Virus record (IMG/VR): IMGVR_UViG_3300025435_000039
Coordinates: 1-40,911 of that record
DNA from: a virus
DNA length: 40,911 nucleotides
Reading direction: 5' to 3' (one strand)
The notes below the pieces were generated by a model. That model saw nothing but the letters and a program-made list of their open reading frames with translations, was not told the origin of the DNA and did no database searches. Each line of letters starts with the position of its first letter. The stretch's first letter is position 1. The translations under genes were made by a program, and so were the position numbers. This document shows positions 14,997 through 20,064 of the stretch, piece by piece.

Positions 14997-15831
14997 ACAG
15001 TTCCTTTATCCACTCTTTGCGTAGTTCTGCCATCTTATCCGTGCAGGCTTTCACGTTCTCCCGTGTGGATAGGTAGCCGTAGACGCGTGTGTTGTCTAGG
15101 TACTGCGGGATGCCGAGCTTACGTAGGTTGCGGCTGAAGATTACATACTCGTAGTCCTCAGTGCCGTCCTGGTAGGTTACCTTTGGTAACACATCCTTGC
15201 GGATGAGGTAAGTGCAGTGGACTACATCGCATTTAATCAAGCCGTTGATCTGGCGATTGAGGATCCGGTAATAGGACTCGTTATCTAGGAAGTAGCCATT
15301 CGCCGTGGCGATGTTGTGGAAGTTGGCGTATGCCGGTTGCTCTGGGTCTGCACTCATCAGCATTGGTGCTACCACTGGCAGGTTGTACTTCACCAAAGTC
15401 TTGAGTGTGAATGGCATAGTGAAGTTATCCACGTCTACTGTGAAATAGAAGTCTGCCTTCCAGAAGATTGCTTCTTGGATACCTTCTTCTCGTAGCTCGC
15501 CGAGTACTTTAAACCGCTCTGGTGTCCACTCGTGTACGCCGTACTTCTGAACCTGTGTCTGTACGTCACGATCCTCAATGATGATGTCGCGCCAATCGTA
15601 ATAGCAGAAGTCATCGTCATCGCGGTCACGTAAAGTGAACTGGTCCTCAATCCAGGTATGCAGGATCTTGGCGGTATCGTCGTTGTTGTTATTGGTGCGA
15701 AAGTAGAGAATGATTCTATCCTTTGGGTAGTCAATCTTCTCTAGGTTCTGCTCTAGCCACGGGCGTAGCATCGTGGCTTTGTCCTTTGCGAGTATGTGTA
15801 TCAGTACTATTGGTTCCATCTTTACCACCAT
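14977..15831 (-). CDS. Glycosyltransferase resembling procollagen galactosyltransferases
   Basis: 284 residues (ATG 15831; ATG 15819 is an alternative). VLIHILAKDKATMLRPWLEQ, DYPKDRIILYFRTNNNNDDT and AKILHTWIED form the nucleotide-sugar half. FTVDVDNFTMPFTLKTLV near 130 is the D-x-D metal site, then VVAPML...YANFHNI and CDVVHCTYLIRK. From memory this order and spacing resemble the N-terminal domain of animal COLGALT/GLT25D enzymes (ILAR...TDHNxDNT...VDADN...APML...YSNFW). Expected to transfer a sugar from a nucleotide sugar in the cytoplasm. The acceptor is unknown; the collagen-like fibre at 34824-36581 is the attractive candidate. Confidence 0.7.
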   Translation of the reverse strand: MVVKMEPIVLIHILAKDKATMLRPWLEQNLEKIDYPKDRIILYFRTNNNNDDTAKILHTWIEDQFTLRDRDDDDFCYYDWRDIIIEDRDVQTQVQKYGVHEWTPERFKVLGELREEGIQEAIFWKADFYFTVDVDNFTMPFTLKTLVKYNLPVVAPMLMSADPEQPAYANFHNIATANGYFLDNESYYRILNRQINGLIKCDVVHCTYLIRKDVLPKVTYQDGTEDYEYVIFSRNLRKLGIPQYLDNTRVYGYLSTRENVKACTDKMAELRKEWIKELYANKAN

Positions 15832-16232
15832 CCGTGTTTGAGTTCGTGTTTAAGTGCGTACATCGCGTTGTTTTGGTACCTGCTTTTCAGGTACATCAAA
15901 GCCCAGTTTATCTGGGTGTATGGGTTAGTCAAGTAGTCCTTACCTGCCGACACCATCTTGTCTGCGGGCAGAGCCTGCGGTATGCCGTATGCCCTGCCGT
16001 TGGTTGTCTTGCTACCTCTGGCGCGGTAATTCCAGTGCGATTCCATCGTCAGTAGGAGATCCAACGCCTCAAACTGTATGTCGTCTTGGTGATACTTAGC
16101 CTTGGCATATGCTTTCAGCTGCTCCACTGTCGGTGCCAAGGCGGCTTTGGTATGGTGCTTAAACGGCTGTAAAGGGCCTTGTGGGGCTAGAACGAGTCCT
16201 GCGGTGAGGATAAGTCCCAACCCTGCTGCCAC
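15822..16232 (-). CDS. Lytic transglycosylase-like protein with signal peptide
   Basis: 136 residues from GTG 16232. N-terminal hydrophobic stretch MAAGLGLILTAGLVLA suggests export or anchoring. LDLLLTMESHWNYRARGS carries the catalytic Glu of SLT-type enzymes, followed by AYGIPQALPADKMVSAGKDY and TNPYTQINWALMYLKSRY, the typical actinobacterial transglycosylase ending (here HGWW). It cuts the glycan strand of peptidoglycan. It sits outside the lysis cassette next to WhiB on the opposite strand, so it may act at the cell wall early. Overlaps WhiB by 46 bases. Confidence 0.75.
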   Translation of the reverse strand: MAAGLGLILTAGLVLAPQGPLQPFKHHTKAALAPTVEQLKAYAKAKYHQDDIQFEALDLLLTMESHWNYRARGSKTTNGRAYGIPQALPADKMVSAGKDYLTNPYTQINWALMYLKSRYQNNAMYALKHELKHGWW

Positions 16233-16633
16233 GATGCGCGTTCTTTGAGGGATACTAATAGTTTTGGCCTTTCTCTCTTGGCAATAGGCAGGACGGGGAT
16301 GCCCTTATCGTTGGCTATTGCTCTGATTTGACGTTGCCACTTCTCCGAGTTGGATATATCTCCTGCACTGATCGCTTGCTCTCTTTCATACGGCAAAGTT
16401 CCTGCATAGATGCCATAGTGAATTGTCTCTAGGCTCTCCATACTATACTCAAGGCACGCCTTCTGTAAAGGACACTTAACGCAGATAGAGATTGCCTGTA
16501 CCGCGTCGCGGATAGCCAGTTGCAGGTGGATCTGCTTGCCTCTATCCGCCCTGCCCTTTGGCTCAGGGAACCACATGTCGGGGTCGTATAGCGGGTCGTT
16601 GCAAAGCGGCTGGTCGTCTGGCTTGAGGTTCAC
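16187..16633 (-). CDS. WhiB-family iron-sulphur transcription regulator
   Basis: 148 residues from GTG 16633. Cys in QPLCND (about 11) plus ISICVKCPLQKACLEYSM (about 51-60) form C...C-x2-C-x5-C for a [4Fe-4S] cluster. HYGIYAGTLPYERE takes the place of the G-[IV]-W-G-G turn. WhiB proteins occur only in actinobacteria and their phages and bind the primary sigma factor. A phage copy, as in mycobacteriophage TM4, can interfere with host septation. The C-terminal 60 basic residues are longer than usual and could bind DNA. Confidence 0.88.
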   Translation of the reverse strand: MNLKPDDQPLCNDPLYDPDMWFPEPKGRADRGKQIHLQLAIRDAVQAISICVKCPLQKACLEYSMESLETIHYGIYAGTLPYEREQAISAGDISNSEKWQRQIRAIANDKGIPVLPIAKRERPKLLVSLKERASWQQGWDLSSPQDSF

Positions 16634-16752
16634 TACTCCCCTTTATTGTCTAGTAAGGCTTGGTCGTAGCCGGCTTGGTAGGCTAATTGGATAGCCATTT
16701 GGATCTGATCTAGTGCCGGTTGTGCTAAGCGTTCGCTGAATGATTGAGTCAT
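16633..16752 (-). CDS. Small protein, unknown
   Basis: 39 residues, MTQSFSERLAQPALDQIQMA ending in LLDNKGE, predicted helical. Upstream overlap is ATGA and its stop shares a base with the WhiB GTG, so translation of WhiB is coupled to it. No motif recognised. Confidence 0.55.
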   Translation of the reverse strand: MTQSFSERLAQPALDQIQMAIQLAYQAGYDQALLDNKGE

Positions 16753-16946
16753 GCTGCGTCACCCCCGTCCCACGTGTTGATTGTGCCGATACGTAGGCGA
16801 GTTGCCTCGCTCATAGCGCGAACCATTGCGATTCCAGATGCAATAGCCTCGTCGTTGCGCCCTTGCTGGGCAAATTGTTTTGCGTTGTTTTCTAGTAGAT
16901 CGGCTTTCGCCTCAAAGTAGGCGATTCGGCCTTGATTTCGTGCCAT
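16749..16946 (-). CDS. Small helical protein, unknown
   Basis: 65 residues, MARNQGRIAYFEAKADLLEN, behind a strong GGGGAG site. Helix-rich with an Ala/Glu pattern. It is the first gene after the candidate promoter at 16986-17014. Confidence 0.6.
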   Translation of the reverse strand: MARNQGRIAYFEAKADLLENNAKQFAQQGRNDEAIASGIAMVRAMSEATRLRIGTINTWDGGDAA

Positions 16947-16951
16947 TTGAT

Positions 16952-16982
16952 GCTCCCCTATTCGTTGATTGGTTGGTAGTAG
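16952..16982 (-). repeat. 5' leader repeat, copy A
   Basis: 31 bases starting GCTCCCCTATTCG (plus strand) and ending GGTAGTAG; on the minus strand it is the leader CTACTACC...GGGGAGC with the ribosome site for the gene at 16749-16946. Copy B lies 79 bases away, with 26 of 31 bases equal. Confidence 0.7.
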
Positions 16983-16985
16983 TGA

Positions 16986-17014
16986 ATGATTGTCTATGAT
17001 CGTCTTAAAGTCAA
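16986..17014 (-). promoter_or_regulatory. Candidate minus-strand promoter
   Basis: On the minus strand TTGACT, 17 bases, AATCAT. The start would fall at about 16979, where leader copy A begins. The flank GACACGCGCCAGGG before TTGACT is shared with the stronger promoter at 19155-19184. Confidence 0.45.
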
Positions 17015-17030
17015 CCCTGGCGCGTGTCGC

Positions 17031-17061
17031 GCTCCCCTATTCGCTAGGTGGTCGGTAGTAG
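17031..17061 (-). repeat. 5' leader repeat, copy B (orphan)
   Basis: 31 bases with GCTCCCCTATTCG and GGTAGTAG like copy A. It includes the GGGGAG ribosome site on the minus strand, but no start codon or reading frame follows before the promoter at 16986-17014. It may mark a deleted gene. Confidence 0.6.
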
Positions 17062-17065
17062 GCAG

Positions 17066-17230
17066 TTAGTAGCCGCCGTGGCACTCCGTTCGGGTGTGCT
17101 TGAGCCGTGACCGCTTAGCTTCGCGCAGCGTTGGGGTGTACGCCTCCCAAGGACAAGAGCCTGAGTCGCAAGTGACCAGCCATTCCTGCCCTTGGAAGTC
17201 GTATTGGTAGCAAGAGCCGTGCCGGCTCAC
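17066..17230 (-). CDS. Small zinc-knuckle-like protein, unknown
   Basis: Start GTG 17230 chosen because it makes a GTGA overlap with the previous gene; an upstream GTG at 17254 behind GGGGAAGGG is an alternative. 54 residues, MSRHGSCYQYDFQGQEWLVT, then CDSGSCPWEAYTPTLREAKR and a basic tail with a last Cys and His. A core of CxxxxC plus C/H may bind zinc. Confidence 0.5.
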   Translation of the reverse strand: MSRHGSCYQYDFQGQEWLVTCDSGSCPWEAYTPTLREAKRSRLKHTRTECHGGY

Positions 17231-17433
17231 GGATGTTGCCAAGAGTCTTGGCACGGATTCCCTTCCCCGCAGTAGGCGCAATCGCCTTCAGTAGCTTTGA
17301 GCGCGTCTAGTAGTCCGTAGTAGTAGCCTTCTAGGCGTTCCCATTCTGGCGTGTGTGCCTTGCCTTGTTCGTCCTCTAGCGTGACGAGTCGGGCGAGGGT
17401 GGCATCTATCATTTTGTGGATTTTCTTGGTCAT
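17227..17433 (-). CDS. Small protein with CxxC, unknown
   Basis: 68 residues, MTKKIHKMIDATLARLVTLE, helical for about 48 residues, then DCAYCGEGNPCQDSWQH, a candidate zinc-binding end. ATGA overlap with the preceding gene. Function not recognised. Confidence 0.6.
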   Translation of the reverse strand: MTKKIHKMIDATLARLVTLEDEQGKAHTPEWERLEGYYYGLLDALKATEGDCAYCGEGNPCQDSWQHP

Positions 17434-17654
17434 TTGGTCACCTCTTCATAACTAATTATGTTCCAGCCACGATTGGGCTCATACTCTTTTAGCGACTCCA
17501 TCTCGTTGGGGTTGGAATAGTAAAAGATAAAGTCGTCGCTCACTCCTAGCCCATCGGTATTTTTAGCCTCGTCCCATTCTCCGTAAGAGATATAAGCTTG
17601 CTGAGGTTCTTCCCCTATCCATTGGATTAGGGCGTTAGCACCTATTGCTTTCAT
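17430..17654 (-). CDS. Small acidic protein, unknown
   Basis: ATG 17654 chosen for its taATG coupling. 74 residues, MKAIGANALIQWIGEEPQQA, then acidic DEAKNTDGLGVSDDFIFYYS and GWNIISYEEVTK. A compact alpha/beta protein with net negative charge. Acidic small phage proteins can mimic DNA, but nothing specific is visible. Confidence 0.55.
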   Translation of the reverse strand: MKAIGANALIQWIGEEPQQAYISYGEWDEAKNTDGLGVSDDFIFYYSNPNEMESLKEYEPNRGWNIISYEEVTK

Positions 17655-18010
17655 TATGCGATCACCTCTACATCGTCCTCGTGTGGTGCGCCGCACTCGT
17701 CACAGAGTTCTTCTTCTTCCATAGATTGCTCTACTTCTTCCAAAGCCTCGTTAAAAAGGTCGGTGTAATAAAGATAAAGGTCTAGGCTCATTAGGGCAAC
17801 GATGCCATTTTGGTTATCGCTTCCGAGTTCATTTGCCCCTCTGTCGTCGTATTCGCTGGGCATTTCTTGCCACTCTTTGATGATTTCGTTGGTATAGATA
17901 GGCAAAAACCCATCCACAATTTCATTTGAGCGGTCTTTAATGGCGTCCAGTTCCTCGCCTTGTGCCAATTCGGCGCGGATTTCTTCTGCCATTCTTTGCA
18001 CTGTATTCAT
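17654..18010 (-). CDS. Acidic helical protein with C-terminal CxxC, unknown
   Basis: ATG 18010 chosen, with AAAGGAC about 8 bases upstream. 118 residues, MNTVQRMAEEIRAELAQGEE, strongly acidic (EEVEQSMEEEELCDECGAPH). The CDECGAPHED end could bind zinc. First gene after the double hairpin at 18052-18093. Not recognised; the charge suggests a protein inhibitor or DNA mimic, as speculation only. Confidence 0.6.
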   Translation of the reverse strand: MNTVQRMAEEIRAELAQGEELDAIKDRSNEIVDGFLPIYTNEIIKEWQEMPSEYDDRGANELGSDNQNGIVALMSLDLYLYYTDLFNEALEEVEQSMEEEELCDECGAPHEDDVEVIA

Positions 18011-18051
18011 TGTGTAGTCCTTTCGTAGTCTGTGAGTATTAGGCTCATCAG

Positions 18052-18093
18052 TTGGCGCGATACGCCAAGACAGGGTGCTGGCAAGCCCCCTGT
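18052..18093. other. Two adjacent hairpins in the minus-strand leader
   Basis: TTGGCG/CGCCAA around CGATA (18052-18068), then ACAGGGTGC against GCCCCCTGT around TGGCAA (18070-18093, one mismatch). They lie in the 89-base gap between two minus-strand genes. No T-run follows on the minus strand, so processing or attenuation is more likely than termination. Confidence 0.5.
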
Positions 18094-18099
18094 TTCGCC

Positions 18100-18378
18100 T
18101 TATTGGTTGTAACTCCAAACTTCACCCATTTTTTTAGCCATTTTTTGAGGGGTAAGCTCTCCGTCCAAGATAGCCAAACCTTCGTCTGTATCTTTGGAGC
18201 AGAGGATTAGTCCACTTTCGCTGGCTTGTAGGTAGGTTGATTCGTTGATTGAGAGCCACACGAGCCAAAATCCGCCCCCTGTGTAGATGACTTTGCAATC
18301 CTGCTCAATGCCACGATTGACCAAGGCACGCGGAAAGTTGCTGGCAACATCTAGGCAGAATAATTGAGATGTATCCAT
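18100..18378 (-). CDS. Unknown small protein
   Basis: 92 residues, MDTSQLFCLDVASNFPRALV, with strands CKVIYTGGGFWLVWLSI and GLILCSKDTDEGLAILD and a helix at the end. Its ATG follows the previous stop directly (taaATG). No motif recognised. Confidence 0.6.
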   Translation of the reverse strand: MDTSQLFCLDVASNFPRALVNRGIEQDCKVIYTGGGFWLVWLSINESTYLQASESGLILCSKDTDEGLAILDGELTPQKMAKKMGEVWSYNQ

Positions 18379-18558
18379 TTACTCGCCCCTTCCTGTTTTG
18401 CGGTCTAGGTTCTCATCCAATACCTGTTCCAAATGATCTAGGAAAGATTTTTTGTCTGCCTCTGTGCCAAAGGTAATGGAGAGAGTGAGAGATTTATCCC
18501 CATTAAAATCGGTTGAGTCCTCACAACTGTTGAGATAGAAAGTGTGGTAGCTGGTCAT
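18379..18558 (-). CDS. Unknown small protein
   Basis: ATG 18558 chosen (taATG with the upstream small gene, GGGAA site). 59 residues, MTSYHTFYLNSCEDSTDFNG, then KSLTLSITFGTEADKKSFLD and a charged helix. One beta hairpin plus helix. Not recognised. Confidence 0.55.
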   Translation of the reverse strand: MTSYHTFYLNSCEDSTDFNGDKSLTLSITFGTEADKKSFLDHLEQVLDENLDRKTGRGE

Positions 18559-18710
18559 TACTTGTTCCCTTCCCACTTGATAAGTGTGCAGATGTAGCCG
18601 TCCGGCGAGGTGTGGCACTTTCCGTAAACAGGGTGGTGAGTGGCGCGGAACGCGACGAACGCGACAAGCGCGGCGAGAAATACGGCGGTGATGAGCTTCT
18701 TAGATGACAT
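18558..18710 (-). CDS. Small secreted or membrane protein
   Basis: 50 residues: MSSKK, then a hydrophobic stretch LITAVFLAALVAFVAF (6-21), then an outside part HHPVYGKCHTSPDGYICTLI with two Cys that could form a disulphide. Looks like a signal-anchored peptide facing the cell envelope. A superinfection-exclusion-type role is possible from this shape, but unproven. Confidence 0.6.
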   Translation of the reverse strand: MSSKKLITAVFLAALVAFVAFRATHHPVYGKCHTSPDGYICTLIKWEGNK

Positions 18711-18858
18711 GATTTAACCACTTTTCTAGTGAGAGATTAAGGGCAACAAGCTCGCTATCGTCCCAATCAGAGCCGACAGTTTGTAACAGTTCTAGCGAGC
18801 GGAGCAGGGTCTTTGCTTGCTCCTTTGCAATCTTTTCTGCCAAGGTGTCTAGTTTCAT
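18700..18858 (-). CDS. Small helical acidic protein, unknown
   Basis: 52 residues, MKLDTLAEKIAKEQAKTLLR ending LEKWLNHVI; GGAGAATAAA precedes the ATG. Overlaps the following membrane peptide by 11 bases. Not recognised. Confidence 0.55.
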   Translation of the reverse strand: MKLDTLAEKIAKEQAKTLLRSLELLQTVGSDWDDSELVALNLSLEKWLNHVI

Positions 18859-18859
18859 T

Positions 18860-19111
18860 TTATTCTCCTTCTACATCTGCAACAGTAAGAGCTTGATTCC
18901 AAACGAGGTTGTCGTAAATATGCAATCCGTCAATGTTTCGGATGAGTGAAACAACGATTGAGCCGTCGCGATTCTCCCAACGGAAGAATTGCTCGCCACA
19001 CTTTGGGCAAGAGCCGTCCATATCGTTGAGCATTTCTATTGTTGATTCGTCTTGTGTTTCCCAGTTACAGGCGATACAAGACACCTTGATTAAGCCGTGA
19101 TAAGTAGCCAT
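18860..19111 (-). CDS. Zinc-ribbon protein, first gene of the minus operon
   Basis: 83 residues. SCIACNWETQ near 11 and GSCPKCGEQFFRWENRDG near 33 give a four-Cys zinc ribbon, followed by a beta-rich tail (SIVVSLIRNIDGLHIYD). AAAGGACT lies 5-12 bases upstream of the ATG, 37 bases behind the predicted transcription start. As first gene under the best promoter of the region it may be an early regulator. Confidence 0.65.
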   Translation of the reverse strand: MATYHGLIKVSCIACNWETQDESTIEMLNDMDGSCPKCGEQFFRWENRDGSIVVSLIRNIDGLHIYDNLVWNQALTVADVEGE

Positions 19112-19154
19112 TTTCTAGTCCTTTCAGTAGGCGCGGGCTTGCGCCATTGGGTCA

Positions 19155-19184
19155 ATTATCGGGGCAAAGGCGGGCAAGAGTCAA
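19155..19184 (-). promoter_or_regulatory. Promoter of the minus-strand operon
   Basis: On the minus strand TTGACT, 18 bases, GATAAT (five of six against TATAAT). Preceded by GACACGCGCCGAGG, nearly the same flank as at 17009-17030. Confidence 0.65.
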
Positions 19185-19199
19185 GCCTCGGCGCGTGTC

Positions 19200-19660
19200 C
19201 CATTGAGGGAGATTTCCCTGCATTTGTGAAGGGCATAGGTCGCCGGCGCGGTCAGGCGCGGCGTGAGTTGAGTCCAGCTTTTGTCTGCCAGTTGGAGAGC
19301 ATTGGCTTCGGGTTGGTTGTCGGAGAGCCTTGGTGTTGGTTGGTTGGAGCCTCGGAGCCTCGGATTGGTTAGGGGTTGGTGCGCCGAGATTGGGCTGGTT
19401 GGAAGTTGGGGAGCGAGGGCGGAAAGTGGTGGAAAGTGGTGGGCGGACAGTTCACCCGCAAACGCAAACCAACGGGGAAACAACACGCCCGAACGCGTTG
19501 CAACGGGCGGTTTACCCCACAACAAGGGGCGGTATCGGGGCAAGAACGGCTCGGTTTCGGGCGGGGTTATCTCCCGAATTCGCCGAGCGGGCGGAATGGT
19601 ACGGGTCGCCGATTGGTCTGCCGTAGCCGTTTTGCCGTGTTGCAACCCCTAGGGTTTTAA
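19200..19660. other. G-rich, repeat-rich non-coding tract
   Basis: Overlapping frames are open here on both strands, but their proteins are low-complexity and have no ribosome sites, so no gene is called. The plus strand is full of GG runs, e.g. GGTGTTGGTTGGTTGG near 19330, with short tandem repeats GGAGCCTC x2 and GAAAGTGGTG x2. It suggests quadruplex-forming DNA or RNA, possibly an origin, pac/cos or structured RNA. Confidence 0.4.
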
Positions 19661-19748
19661 CTATGAGTGGTTGTTATAAGTACTATCCACCAAAATATTT
19701 TTTATAAATATAGGCCGGCAAACTGGCAAAACCGCAGGTCAAAGCCAC

Positions 19749-19764
19749 ATTACCCATCAGTAAT
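19749..19764. promoter_or_regulatory. Operator-like palindrome ATTAC-N6-GTAAT
   Basis: Perfect 5-base arms around CCATCA, lying 6 bases before the CRP-type box. It contains the first, degenerate copy of the ACCCAT repeat found downstream. Confidence 0.4.
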
Positions 19765-19770
19765 ATACAA

Positions 19771-19786
19771 TGTGACGAGAATCACA
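19771..19786. promoter_or_regulatory. CRP/GlxR-type binding site
   Basis: TGTGACGAGAATCACA is an exact TGTGA-N6-TCACA, the consensus of cAMP-dependent CRP and its actinobacterial relatives (GlxR, mycobacterial Crp). Its centre lies about 61 bases before the start expected from the TATATA at 19828, the class I activator position. Confidence 0.5.
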
Positions 19787-19825
19787 GGGTTTAGGGCGGG
19801 ATAAACGTCAAAGTCAACGCCTTAG

Positions 19826-19833
19826 TATATATA
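19826..19833 (+). promoter_or_regulatory. Candidate -10 of the late-operon promoter
   Basis: TATATATA followed by GGGG; no good -35 is seen 16-18 bases upstream, which would fit an activator- or alternative-sigma-dependent promoter. The start would be near 19840, giving a leader of about 225 bases before the terminase. Confidence 0.4.
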
Positions 19834-19859
19834 GGGGATTAAATAATTCCCCCCGTTCC

Positions 19860-19957
19860 GCTCGCTTCATGGCGAGCTTCACAAGCCATGCCTGATGGTA
19901 AATGCAGGGCCTTTCAGGCCCCTATGTATTTGTTACCCAGCAGGGGCTTACAGCCCC
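19860..19957 (+). other. Three consecutive hairpins in the terminase leader
   Basis: GCTCGC/GCGAGC (19860-19877), GGGCCT/AGGCCC (19907-19921) and GGGGCT/AGCCCC (19943-19957), each a perfect 6-base stem with a short loop. No T-runs follow. They could be regulatory leader RNA or recognition structure for packaging. Confidence 0.5.
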
Positions 19958-20045
19958 CCATAACTACCCATTAGCAATCCCCTAGGGGATGCTTTGCAGT
20001 GGGATAGGTCTATTGTTACCCATTAGCATTTTTAACCCATTAGGA
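19932..20045 (+). repeat. Iteron-like direct repeats TWACCCATTAGSA
   Basis: Copies: GTTACCCAGCAGG (19932, degenerate), TACCCATTAGCA (19965-19976), TTACCCATTAGCA (20016-20028) and TTAACCCATTAGGA (20032-20045). A further partial copy is at 19750. They end 19 bases before the terminase ATG. Could be binding sites for a phage repressor, small terminase or replication protein. Confidence 0.55.
19977..19990. repeat. Perfect 14-base palindrome
   Basis: ATCCCCTAGGGGAT, abutting one of the CCCATTAG repeats. A dimeric-protein operator is likely. A weaker relative, AACCCCTAGGGTT, lies near 19644. Confidence 0.5.
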
Positions 20046-20064
20046 ATCTAGGAGTTCGCGCGCC

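Noticed and set aside
15723-16055. Plus-strand open frame across the glycosyltransferase and transglycosylase genes
   Set aside because: Antisense shadow of two genes with clear family motifs.
19181-19660. Overlapping open frames on both strands in the G-rich tract
   Set aside because: Low-complexity products, no start signals, and several frames open at once as expected for G-rich DNA lacking stops.
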